26,474 nt of DNA from a virus, in the IMG/VR virus record IMGVR_UViG_3300034093_000632, positions 1-26,474 of that record. The stretch is one strand, 5' to 3'. Position 1 is the stretch's first letter, and each line of letters begins with the position of its first letter. Position numbers and translations under genes: made by a program. The notes beneath the pieces are model-generated. The model was not told the DNA's origin, made no database searches, and worked only from the letters and a program-made list of their open reading frames with translations. This document shows, in pieces, positions 1-6,471 of the stretch.

Positions 1-1
1 T

Positions 2-100
2 ATTAGTGGAAAATATTTAATATCAGAACTCAAACACGAAATAGGAAACAACAAAGCGTATACTCAACTTTCTTTGATACGCAATACATTTACTGCTTAA
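2..100 (+). CDS. C-terminal end of an upstream structural protein (partial)
   Basis: An open frame enters from the left edge and stops at TAA 98-100, giving 32 residues that begin ISGKYLISELKHEIGNN. Phrases of the type 'sGkylIs.lkHei....Y.t.l.LirnTf' are, as I recall, typical of the C-terminus of gp27/gpD-like baseplate hub proteins. Lying directly before cp12 and gp5 fits that. The start lies outside the window, so the family call is an inference from a short tail; any other baseplate protein is possible. Confidence 0.45.
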   Translation: MSGKYLISELKHEIGNNKAYTQLSLIRNTFTA

Positions 101-103
101 ATA
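74..103 (+). promoter_or_regulatory. possible sigma70-type promoter before cp12
   Basis: TTGATA (74-79) is followed after 18 bases by TAAATA (98-103), overlapping the stop of the upstream gene. The stretch TTAAATA here also resembles a degenerate late octamer. Either could serve cp12. The match is weak, and a purine-rich GAGG (111-114) then gives a ribosome site 9 bases before the cp12 ATG. Confidence 0.3.
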
Positions 104-123
104 TAGTATAGAGGTACAAAAAA

Positions 124-336
124 ATGGAAAACATCGAAGCACACATTAAGAAAGATAAGGAAATTCTTGATGATCCGACACTTTCTCCTCAAATGCGGCG
201 TCACACTGAAGAGGAATTAAAAGAGTTACAAGCTTATCAAGAACGTCACCCAGATAATTCACACGATCCAACACCATTAGAACTTTACTGTGATGCACAT
301 CCTGATGCTGCAGAATGTAAAGTATATGATGATTAA
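124..336 (+). CDS. cp12: CP12-like Calvin cycle inhibitor protein
   Basis: A 70-aa acidic protein whose C-terminus is the CP12 signature: LELYCDAHPDAAECKVYDD, with Cys56 and Cys65 spaced C-x8-C as in the redox-active C-terminal pair of CP12. The middle (RRHTEEELKELQAY, about 25-38) stands where CP12 has its helical AWD-VEEL core, but lacks the Trp. The N-terminal Cys pair is absent. CP12 of cyanobacteria binds GAPDH and phosphoribulokinase under oxidising conditions and stops the Calvin cycle. Cyanophage copies are known auxiliary metabolic genes thought to push host carbon toward the pentose phosphate pathway for NADPH and nucleotides. It lies 5 bases before gp5 and so is probably co-transcribed with baseplate genes. 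GAGG 10 bases upstream supports the start. Confidence 0.85.
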   Translation: MENIEAHIKKDKEILDDPTLSPQMRRHTEEELKELQAYQERHPDNSHDPTPLELYCDAHPDAAECKVYDD

Positions 337-341
337 TTGAA

Positions 342-2456
342 ATGCAAGAATTATCGTCTGTAAGAAATTTCTTTGGTAAAGATCAATTAATTTGGTGGAT
401 CGGTCAAGTTACTGATCCTTCCAAAGGAAAGTGGAAAACTGCCACAGAAAGACAAAGAACGGAAGATGGTCAAGAGATTTATTCTCATCGTGTTCGAGTT
501 CGTATCATTGGATATCACGATTGTGAAGAAGATTTACCTGATGAAGATCTTCCTCTCGCTCACGTTCTTTTACCACCAAATAGAAGTGTAACCGCTGGTC
601 AAGGAGAGTTATCCAATTATCAAGGTGGTGAAGTTGTCATTGGATTTTTCTTGGATGGAGACGATGCCCAACAACCAGTAGTTTTTGGAACATTATTCAA
701 ACAGACATATCAGAAAGATACTCTGAAACAGAATGAGTATTCTTCGAAGAGATCAACGTGTTTTCAGCCTTGGACACCTCCTCAACCAATTCTTGGAAAA
801 CATCAAATCGTTGAAGAGAAAGTCAAAGAAGGAAATAGAACTCACTCATCAGACACTACAAAAGATCAGAAAACAGTTGCAAGTAAACAGAAAAGTGTTT
901 CTGAGGACAATGAATTAACTTTACCAAGCCCCTGTGAAGATACAGAGATTGGTAGAATTCAAAAGTTTATGATTGACTTTATTGAAAGGTTGAATGGATA
1001 TCAAAAGATTCTTGATGTCTACGTTGACCCCATAATGGGTAAAATTGTCAACATCAATGAAGATTTAAAAACGACGGCAGGAAAAATATTTGATACAATG
1101 ACGAATTTAATTCGTCGTGCTCGTGCTTGGTTAATTCAAGAAATTCATCAAAAGTTATCCAAGTTATTAGGAACAACAACACCAAAACCATTAGAACCTT
1201 ACACTGGGAAATCCGTACAGACCTTAACTGATTTAATCTTCTGTTTATTTGAAAAGATCATCAAAGATCTTTTCAAGTACATCATTGATAGTTTGACAAA
1301 TATGATTGGTAAAATCATTGATGTTCCTCAATGTGTGGTCGAGAATTTCTTAGGTGATATGTTAGGTCAATTGTTCAATGTTCTTGACAACACTCTTGGC
1401 CCTATTCTTTCACAAATCAACAATGTACTGGGTGGTATCTTAGGAAGTGTGAGTTCAATTATTTCTCAAGCTTTAAAGTATGCCAATCTGTTCTTAAGTA
1501 TTCTGGGTTGTGATGAATTAAAATGCCCAACTCCAACGAACTGGTCTGCAAGATATGGGCCTGCTCAAGGAGATATTGATAATTTCAACAAGATCTTAGG
1601 AAATGCATCATTGAGTTCTCTTGTTTCACCAGGATTGCAAGAAGTAGATGATATGATTCCTTCAAACGCTGGTGCTGGGGTTCCAGATTGTAGTAGTAAT
1701 GTATTCCGTTGTGGGCCTCCACTCGTTGATTTTGTTGGTGGTGGTGGAGAAAGTGCAACTGGTAGTGCAGTCATCAATGCAATCGGAAACATTATTGGTG
1801 TTGCAATTGATAACTCTGGATTTGGATTTACAGATCCTCCACTGATTACATTCTACGATAGATGTAAGAATGGATATGGTGGTGGTGGATATGCCATTAT
1901 TGGCCCAGTTTCGCCCGTGACTGATGATACTGGAACTGTTGTAGAAGATGATGATGGAAATCCACTGTATGTTCCAGATCCAAATGGTACAGAAACTGGA
2001 ATCGTAGATGTTGTGATCTTAGACCCTGGTGATAGTTACTTACCAAACACAACAGAAACATCAATCGATGAAAATGGAAATGAGATTGTTAAAGAAGTGA
2101 TTCCCGATTCAAACACCAACAGTGACGGTGTAAATTCATACATCACGGAAATTGGTAATGTTGTTGTACAAGATACTGGATATGGTTACTCAGATGATAC
2201 CACAATTTCGATTGTGGATGATACCAGTGGAGCTCAGATTGAAGTTATCGTGTCTGATGGATTTATTGTTGGTGCCAATGTATTGAATGGTGGATCAGGA
2301 TTTACATCACTTCCAGATTTGCAAATAAATAGTGACACTGGTGCTGGGGCGAGATTGTTGCCTGTTCTCAGATTTATTAAACTTGAGGAAGCTAAACAAT
2401 TTGCTGCAACAACTCAAGATGCCATAGTCACAGTTATTGATTGTGTTCAGAGATGA
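342..2456 (+). CDS. gp5: gp5-like baseplate hub / spike-base subunit
   Basis: 704 aa. Residues about 8-120 look like the gp5/VgrG OB-fold: DQLIWWIGQVTDP at the start, then VRVRIIGYHD, and a GGEVVIGFFLDGDDAQQPVVFG segment typical of phage baseplate V domains. Residues about 200-395 are a long amphipathic helical region. Residues about 465-690 are Gly/Asp-rich with repeated beta phrases (SGFGFTDPP, TGYGYSDDT, GGSGFTSLP). The T4 gp5 lysozyme domain and its octapeptide needle repeats are not visible, so this protein probably keeps the hub role without a built-in muramidase. The stop overlaps the next start (ATGA at 2453), which implies translational coupling. The gp5 role is inferred from the N-terminal domain and context; the 200-700 portion is unfamiliar. 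Confidence 0.8.
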   Translation: MQELSSVRNFFGKDQLIWWIGQVTDPSKGKWKTATERQRTEDGQEIYSHRVRVRIIGYHDCEEDLPDEDLPLAHVLLPPNRSVTAGQGELSNYQGGEVVIGFFLDGDDAQQPVVFGTLFKQTYQKDTLKQNEYSSKRSTCFQPWTPPQPILGKHQIVEEKVKEGNRTHSSDTTKDQKTVASKQKSVSEDNELTLPSPCEDTEIGRIQKFMIDFIERLNGYQKILDVYVDPIMGKIVNINEDLKTTAGKIFDTMTNLIRRARAWLIQEIHQKLSKLLGTTTPKPLEPYTGKSVQTLTDLIFCLFEKIIKDLFKYIIDSLTNMIGKIIDVPQCVVENFLGDMLGQLFNVLDNTLGPILSQINNVLGGILGSVSSIISQALKYANLFLSILGCDELKCPTPTNWSARYGPAQGDIDNFNKILGNASLSSLVSPGLQEVDDMIPSNAGAGVPDCSSNVFRCGPPLVDFVGGGGESATGSAVINAIGNIIGVAIDNSGFGFTDPPLITFYDRCKNGYGGGGYAIIGPVSPVTDDTGTVVEDDDGNPLYVPDPNGTETGIVDVVILDPGDSYLPNTTETSIDENGNEIVKEVIPDSNTNSDGVNSYITEIGNVVVQDTGYGYSDDTTISIVDDTSGAQIEVIVSDGFIVGANVLNGGSGFTSLPDLQINSDTGAGARLLPVLRFIKLEEAKQFAATTQDAIVTVIDCVQR

Positions 2457-3097
2457 CAAAGAAGAATCCCGTTTACGATAAAACTCCACCCCAGGATAAA
2501 AAACAATACACGAGAGAGACCACAGCTAGATATTCATTTCAGAGTGGTCAAGGAACAATTCACGGAAGAACTCTTTTTGAAGTCGTCACTCAAGAAGCTC
2601 AAGGATTCGGTTTTTATTCTGGAACTGGTCAGGGTGGTGTGAATAATGGGCCTGGCACTGGTCGTGCAGTTCTTGACACGCCAGGAATGTCTTATGAAGT
2701 TCTTGGTGCTGGTCTTAAAGCCAAAGGTAACGATAATACTGGTGTCAATCCTGCGAAGTATATTCTTTGCAAACACGGAGATATTATTCTGAATGCAGAA
2801 GATGGTGACATAATCTTAATGGGAAAGAATGTAAGAATTTTTGCTCAAGGTGGTGGTGATGATGGTGACTTTACTGTGAATGCAACCAAGGTTGTAAACG
2901 TTAAAGGAATGGATGTTCGACTTCAAGCAGAAAAGATTAGTCTCTCTGCAATGAATACGATGAATATTGTGTCGAAAGGTTTTATGGAAATGAACAGTGC
3001 ATTTGTGAATGTCGCGGCTGCTGGAGATCTTGACTTGACTTCGATTGGTCAATTGATCAAGGGTTTGGGTATTAGCACAAAGTTAAGTATCGGTTAA
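2453..3097 (+). CDS. beta-helix needle-like baseplate protein
   Basis: 214 aa starting MTKKNPVYDKTPP. I chose ATG 2453, which overlaps the gp5 stop as ATGA, over the in-frame TTG at 2441. The second half (about 108-214) is a run of short beta phrases, such as GDIILNAEDGDIILMGKNVR, VRLQAEKISLSA and NIVSKGFMEMNS, of the kind seen in triple-stranded beta-helices of phage spikes (gpV, gp5C, VgrG). No enzyme motif is seen. Translational coupling to gp5 suggests the two act in one complex, so this may supply the needle that gp5 lacks. It could also be a spike-tip or baseplate accessory protein. Confidence 0.6.
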   Translation: MTKKNPVYDKTPPQDKKQYTRETTARYSFQSGQGTIHGRTLFEVVTQEAQGFGFYSGTGQGGVNNGPGTGRAVLDTPGMSYEVLGAGLKAKGNDNTGVNPAKYILCKHGDIILNAEDGDIILMGKNVRIFAQGGGDDGDFTVNATKVVNVKGMDVRLQAEKISLSAMNTMNIVSKGFMEMNSAFVNVAAAGDLDLTSIGQLIKGLGISTKLSIG

Positions 3098-3098
3098 T

Positions 3099-3944
3099 AT
3101 GGCAAACTCACCAAAATACGGTTTTGAACATAAGTTGGTTGTAGGAACAACAGACGTATCCTATCTTCCAACAGATGCAACTCCAAACGGAACTTCTGTT
3201 CTGAATGGCCCAGTTTTTATTGGTTTGCCTCTTTCTGCTCCAGTTGCCAAAGCGGTTTTAAATGTTGGCCCACCAGCCCCACAAACGATACCAGGAACAA
3301 AACCACCACTGGTCACTCCGATCAGTGTTTGGGTGGATGGTCAACATACTCACGTTGGTCTTAAAATTCATAAAGGTGTAAGAACTCAAGAAGGATTAAA
3401 TGTTGTAAAGGGAGATAGAATCACCAAAGGTAATGTAATTACCAAAGGAAGACATTTGGTAAGTGATCTGGTTAAGTCTGAACAATTCATTGGTGGAAAA
3501 TTCATTGGTCAGTTTCAAGGAACAATTAATGTTCAATCTTGGAAAGGATTTGACGTTAATCATCCAAACAAAGAAGGGCATCGACTGAGACACATTTGTT
3601 TAGAAGGCCCAGAAGCTGGTGTTTATATCCGTGGAAAAACAAAAGATTCAGTAATCAATCTACCAGAATATTGGGTGAATTTTATTGATCCAGAAAGTAT
3701 CACAGTAACTCTTACTCAGATTGGTTCTTCTCAAGATTTGATTGTCGAAAGAATTGAAGAAGACAAAAGAGTTGTGATCAGATCTGGAAATGGATCTGAT
3801 ATTCATTGTTATTATGTCATTCACGCTTCACGAATCGATGGAGAGCCATTGATTATTGAATACGAGGGAGAAACTCCTGCTGATTATCCTGGATCATCAG
3901 ATCAGTTCTCTATCGCTGGATGGGACTACAGTCGAGGATCTTGA
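3099..3944 (+). CDS. baseplate/tail-fibre structural protein with conserved C-terminal domain
   Basis: 281 aa, starting one base after the preceding stop. Residues 1-80 are Pro/Gly-rich. Residues about 85-150 repeat short beta phrases (GVRTQEGLNVVKGDRITKGN). The C-terminal part from about residue 150 carries NKEGHRLRHICLEGPEAGVY, then LPEYWVNFIDPESITVTL, a combination I recognise from many marine phage tail and baseplate proteins of uncertain fold. It is not an S74 domain: there is no SDxRLK. The last gene of the baseplate run; its TGA overlaps the -35 box of the tRNA-Gly promoter. Role is inferred from context and shared domain only. Confidence 0.6.
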   Translation: MANSPKYGFEHKLVVGTTDVSYLPTDATPNGTSVLNGPVFIGLPLSAPVAKAVLNVGPPAPQTIPGTKPPLVTPISVWVDGQHTHVGLKIHKGVRTQEGLNVVKGDRITKGNVITKGRHLVSDLVKSEQFIGGKFIGQFQGTINVQSWKGFDVNHPNKEGHRLRHICLEGPEAGVYIRGKTKDSVINLPEYWVNFIDPESITVTLTQIGSSQDLIVERIEEDKRVVIRSGNGSDIHCYYVIHASRIDGEPLIIEYEGETPADYPGSSDQFSIAGWDYSRGS

Positions 3945-3969
3945 CAATTCATCAAAAATGTTGTACTAT
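3941..3969 (+). promoter_or_regulatory. sigma70-type promoter for tRNA-Gly
   Basis: TTGACA (3941-3946) is a perfect -35 box, followed after exactly 17 bases by TACTAT (3964-3969) as a -10. A start near 3976 would lie just before the tRNA at 3980. The -35 overlaps the TGA of the upstream gene. Host RNA polymerase could use it early in infection. It may also transcribe the genes downstream. Confidence 0.7.
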
Positions 3970-3979
3970 ATAAAAATGC

Positions 3980-4051
3980 GCGGCTGTAGTTCAGTGGTAG
4001 AACGCTATCCTTCCAAGTTAGATGTCGCCCGTTCAAATCGGGTCAGCCGCT
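3980..4051 (+). tRNA. tRNA-Gly (anticodon TCC)
   Basis: A full cloverleaf can be drawn: acceptor GCGGCTG/CAGCCGC (3980-3986/4044-4050), D arm GTTC/GAAC, anticodon arm CTATC/GTTAG with one T:T mismatch and loop CTTCCAA (anticodon TCC at 4012-4014), a 5-base variable loop, and T arm GCCCG-TTCAAAT-CGGGT. Discriminator T at 4051; CCA is not encoded. It reads GGA/GGG, and GGA is frequent in the phage structural genes here. Confidence 0.93.
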
Positions 4052-4068
4052 TATAAGAGGAATCATCG

Positions 4069-4890
4069 ATGAGAGACGAAACTCAAAGGATTTTAGTCGA
4101 ATACGAGAAAACAATTGACAAAAATCTGAATGTCATTGAACAGGGTAAGTTTCTTGTTGATGGTTTAGCAGGTGTCAGTGACACAAGTCGTGTTGGTATT
4201 ACACAAGATGACTTGATTGCATTAGAACAACAAGGAACTCCTCTAGATCGTTCAATTCAAGATCGAATTAACGATTACAATCCAATGACAGTCAATGTAG
4301 ACAGTCGTCTTGTTGCAATCGCAAGTTCAATCACCACAATCAAAACTGAAATTTATAACTTAATTGTTCAAGCCATTGGAGCTGGCCCTGGAACTGGATG
4401 TGGGCAATCCACTGGTATTTGTACAAACTACACTGGTGGTATTTCAACTTGTTTGGTTGGATATGGTCAATTAAAAAACGATCTATTCCAAGTTCGTGTA
4501 CAAAATATGAGTAATAGATCTTATGTAGATCTCGATCCCGCTTCGTATTCAACCTCTACATTATCCTCTTCGAATGTTGGTGTAGGATCTTTTAATATTG
4601 TAAGCAAAGATGGTGGAACTGCAATCGGATACACCGCGACTATTGTAAACACAGGTGGATGTTCGAGTTATTATACTCAAGTTACAAACAAGTATGCAGA
4701 GATCGATACTCTTAGATCTGAAGCGGATACACTGATTTCAACAATCAATGTTGCCAAAAGAGAACGGTCAAGTTTACAATACGAGAGATGGGCGATCTTC
4801 TATGGTAACGAACAAGCTGCACAAGAAAACACCAGACTCAGAACCACATCATCCAACATTCAATCATCCACACTTGAACCTTACGTATGA
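4069..4890 (+). CDS. probable virion structural protein
   Basis: 273 aa. The N-terminal 1-50 and the C-terminal 205-273 are helical and charged (EYEKTIDKNLNVIEQGKFLV near the start; TLRSEADTLISTINVAKRER near the end). The middle is Gly/Ser/Thr-rich with Cys residues (GPGTGCGQSTGICTNYTGG). No enzyme motif. RBS AGAGGAA lies just after the tRNA-Gly gene. The stop overlaps the next start (ATGA at 4887). I think proteins of this type occur beside gp5 in cyanophages, but I cannot name a family. Structural role is inferred from composition and place. Confidence 0.5.
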   Translation: MRDETQRILVEYEKTIDKNLNVIEQGKFLVDGLAGVSDTSRVGITQDDLIALEQQGTPLDRSIQDRINDYNPMTVNVDSRLVAIASSITTIKTEIYNLIVQAIGAGPGTGCGQSTGICTNYTGGISTCLVGYGQLKNDLFQVRVQNMSNRSYVDLDPASYSTSTLSSSNVGVGSFNIVSKDGGTAIGYTATIVNTGGCSSYYTQVTNKYAEIDTLRSEADTLISTINVAKRERSSLQYERWAIFYGNEQAAQENTRLRTTSSNIQSSTLEPYV

Positions 4891-5066
4891 GACCTGAAAC
4901 ACGATATTCAATGGAAATGTTATTTGGTGCTAAGTGGAATATTCCAACTGCCGCTCGTAATTGTGGTCTGACCAATAAAGAGATGAAGATCACATTTAAT
5001 GAATACTGTCGTTTACACCCACCTACATTTGTGGTAGAATCAAAAGATCAACTCAGTCTGTTTTGA
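4887..5066 (+). CDS. small hypothetical protein, HTH-like
   Basis: 59 aa (MRPETRYSMEMLFGAKWNIP...). The ATG overlaps the previous stop as ATGA, so it is probably translationally coupled. Residues about 17-42 (WNIPTAARNCGLTNKEMKIT) read like a helix-turn-helix: two short helices around a turn at NCGLTN. It ends with a DQLSLF tail. It could be a small DNA-binding protein; the HTH reading is by eye only. Confidence 0.6.
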   Translation: MRPETRYSMEMLFGAKWNIPTAARNCGLTNKEMKITFNEYCRLHPPTFVVESKDQLSLF

Positions 5067-5074
5067 GTTTTGAT

Positions 5075-5149
5075 GGCGGTGTAGCCCAATCGGCAGCAGG
5101 CAGTTGACTTAAAATCAATACAGTGCGAGTTCGAATCTCGCCACCGCTA
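5075..5149 (+). tRNA. tRNA-Leu (anticodon TAA)
   Basis: Acceptor GGCGGTG/CACCGCT (5075-5081/5142-5148, first pair a G:T wobble), a three-pair D stem with an enlarged D loop containing GG, anticodon arm GTTGA/TCAAT with loop CTTAAAA (anticodon TAA at 5110-5112), T arm GCGAG-TTCGAAT-CTCGC, discriminator A. CCA is not encoded. The variable loop is only 5 bases (5120-5124), unlike the long arm normal for tRNA-Leu. It would read TTA/TTG, common in the AT-rich genes here. Confidence 0.85.
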
Positions 5150-5168
5150 TTAGAGGATTATCCTCTAA
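5150..5168 (+). repeat. near-perfect palindrome after tRNA-Leu
   Basis: TTAGAGGAT (5150-5158) and its exact reverse complement ATCCTCTAA (5160-5168) flank a single base. It starts at the first base after the tRNA discriminator. No T-run follows, so it is not a standard terminator. It may be a tRNA 3' processing hairpin or a protein-binding site. Confidence 0.6.
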
Positions 5169-5179
5169 ATACACAAAAG

Positions 5180-5195
5180 TAGGAAACATCCTATG
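5180..5195 (+). promoter_or_regulatory. hairpin over the ribosome site and start codon
   Basis: TAGGA (5180-5184) can pair with TCCTA (5189-5193) around loop AACA. The stem hides the AGGA Shine-Dalgarno core and ends on the A of the ATG at 5193, so folding would limit initiation of the 89-aa gene. Five base pairs is a weak stem. Confidence 0.4.
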
Positions 5196-5462
5196 AAGTA
5201 CCGAATTGATGCCAGATATGTTTGGTATAATCAAGGAACTCAATTGGTTCTGATGTATTTTATAGAAGGTATTCCATTTACTTTTGACGAACTTCCAGAC
5301 GAATCAATTTACGATCTGGAACTCATATCAGTAGCGGACAAAGAACGACGTTACGAACCAGATAATTTGTATAAAACATCATTCTATTTGATTGATGAAC
5401 AATGTCATCCAATGTTGTTCGAACTCGAACTGGAAAATCCAGAAATGTTACCTGCTGATTGA
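5193..5462 (+). CDS. hypothetical acidic protein
   Basis: 89 aa, rich in Asp/Glu and aromatics (MKYRIDARYVWYNQGTQLVL, then GIPFTFDELPDESIYDLELI). The pattern suggests a small beta sheet followed by a helix, with no catalytic or metal motif. It sits between tRNA-Leu and tRNA-Thr, 5 bases before the latter, in the accessory islet. Start supported by TAGGA 8 bases upstream. No function can be named. Confidence 0.6.
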   Translation: MKYRIDARYVWYNQGTQLVLMYFIEGIPFTFDELPDESIYDLELISVADKERRYEPDNLYKTSFYLIDEQCHPMLFELELENPEMLPAD

Positions 5463-5467
5463 TTTTT

Positions 5468-5540
5468 GCTCCTAAAGCATTTAGTGGCGATGTACCTGAC
5501 TTGTAATCAGGAGAGGATGGTTCAATTCCGTCTGGGAGCT
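5468..5540 (+). tRNA. tRNA-Thr (anticodon TGT)
   Basis: Acceptor GCTCCTA/TGGGAGC (5468-5474/5533-5539), D arm GCAT/ATGT, anticodon arm CCTGA/TCAGG with loop CTTGTAA (TGT at 5502-5504), a 4-base variable loop, T arm GATGG-TTCAATT-CCGTC, discriminator T. CCA is not encoded. It reads ACA/ACG; ACA is frequent in the Thr-rich fibre proteins. Confidence 0.92.
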
Positions 5541-5559
5541 CTGAGTTCATAAAACTCCA

Positions 5560-5718
5560 ATGTCATTAATTTCACAACAAGACCGTCAAATGGTCATTGA
5601 AGCATTAGAATATTATATCTACGATATGGAAAAAAATAACTGCAACGATGCAGCGATTTATTCTTACAATACACTTCTGAACTGGATTCGTTTGGAGTAT
5701 CAAAAGAATGAAAATTAA
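5560..5718 (+). CDS. small hypothetical protein
   Basis: 52 aa (MSLISQQDRQMVIEALEYYI...). It reads as two helices (residues 5-25 and 30-48) rich in Tyr, Glu and Asn, perhaps a small helical hairpin. It begins 20 bases after tRNA-Thr and overlaps the next start by 11 bases. No clear ribosome site. No family recognised; support is codon pattern and tight packing. Confidence 0.5.
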   Translation: MSLISQQDRQMVIEALEYYIYDMEKNNCNDAAIYSYNTLLNWIRLEYQKNEN

Positions 5719-5872
5719 TCTCTGGCATTGTAAAGATATGAATCAATGGCGTTGGACGCTCTGTGATTCTTCGAGACCCATTCGTCGTCAAGAATCTGGG
5801 CAACAACCACTTCTTCGTGATGCAATGAATGATGTTGCAAATACTGTAGAATTTTTGTTGAATGAAAAGTGA
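5708..5872 (+). CDS. small hypothetical protein
   Basis: 54 aa (MKINLWHCKDMNQWRWTLCD...). Two Trp-containing beta phrases followed by an Arg/Gln-rich turn (SSRPIRRQESGQQPLLRDAM) and a C-terminal helix, typical of small cyanophage proteins that form a beta-beta-alpha unit. It overlaps both neighbours by 11 bases, which argues for a real, coupled gene. Function unknown. Confidence 0.55.
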   Translation: MKINLWHCKDMNQWRWTLCDSSRPIRRQESGQQPLLRDAMNDVANTVEFLLNEK

Positions 5873-6455
5873 TTATCACATTGACAGAATCAATAAGTCC
5901 GAAACCGCAGAATTACTTCTGCGGTTTCATTATTTGAAAGATCTGTCAAAAGGTTTCAAAGTAGGATATAATTACGGTCTATACAAGAATAATGATTTCT
6001 GTTTTATGAACATTGGTGGTGCTTGTGGAGTTTGTATCTTCACTGGATTACCTGTTCCAGAAATCGCAAAAGGTGCATTTGGATTAGAAAGAAATGAACA
6101 ACAAGGGCTCTTCGAACTCTCAAGACTTTGCATTCACCCTGATACGCAGTCACGCGAATATAACATCACTTCTTGGTTTGTGTCACGAGCGATTAGACAA
6201 CTTCGGAAAGATACTGAAGTTAAAGCAATCATTTCTTATGCTGATTCAGATTACCATACTGGTACAATTTATCGGGCTTGCAACTTTAAATATGCAGGTC
6301 TCACAGATCCTAAAAAAGACTTCTACTTTGCAGACGGAACTAAACACTCTCGTGGAAGAGTCAAAGGTGCGGAAGGGGAGTGGAAAGACAGAAGTCGTAA
6401 ACACAGATATGTGATGGTGTTTGATAAAAGTTTGAAGCTGTTATGGGATAAATAA
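5862..6455 (+). CDS. Mom-like GNAT-fold protein, putative DNA adenine-modification enzyme
   Basis: 197 aa. An N-terminal FHYLK phrase (22-26) and ELSRLCIHPD (85-94) precede a helix with SWFVSRA (104-110). IISYADSDYHTGTIYRACNF (123-142) and DGTKHSRG (158-165) complete a pattern I recognise from the Mom family. Mu Mom, a GNAT-related enzyme, converts adenine in DNA to a carbamoylmethyl/methylcarbamoyl form that blocks restriction. If the function holds, this phage would protect its DNA in the same way. It overlaps the preceding small gene by 11 bases. A perfect 12-bp hairpin lies at codons 14-23. A plain GNAT acetyltransferase on another substrate is the main alternative. No Com-like zinc-finger gene is seen beside it. 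Confidence 0.7.
   Translation: MKSDYHIDRINKSETAELLLRFHYLKDLSKGFKVGYNYGLYKNNDFCFMNIGGACGVCIFTGLPVPEIAKGAFGLERNEQQGLFELSRLCIHPDTQSREYNITSWFVSRAIRQLRKDTEVKAIISYADSDYHTGTIYRACNFKYAGLTDPKKDFYFADGTKHSRGRVKGAEGEWKDRSRKHRYVMVFDKSLKLLWDK
5901..5928 (+). promoter_or_regulatory. perfect 12-bp hairpin inside the Mom-like gene
   Basis: GAAACCGCAGAA (5901-5912), loop TTAC, then the exact complement TTCTGCGGTTTC (5917-5928). It begins 37 bases after the ATG. ATTATTT follows instead of a T-run, so it is more likely an mRNA element slowing translation or stabilising the transcript than a terminator. Confidence 0.65.
6447..6454 (+). promoter_or_regulatory. T4-type late promoter octamer
   Basis: GATAAATA overlaps the stop of the Mom-like gene and ends 17 bases before the ATG at 6472. 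T4-like phages use TATAAATA-like boxes for late transcription by the gp55 sigma factor. Confidence 0.6.
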
Positions 6456-6471
6456 CTAAAAAAAGACTATA

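Noticed and set aside
2324-2331. AATAAATA inside gp5 as a late promoter
   Set aside because: A single AT-rich match within coding sequence, 121 bases from the next start; likely chance, though not excluded.
2441-2452. TTG start for the needle-like gene
   Set aside because: The ATG at 2453 overlaps the gp5 stop in the common ATGA form and gives a more usual N-terminus.
4114-4119. TTGACA inside the 273-aa gene as a promoter
   Set aside because: No acceptable -10 box lies 16-18 bases downstream. The same holds for TTGACA at 5880.
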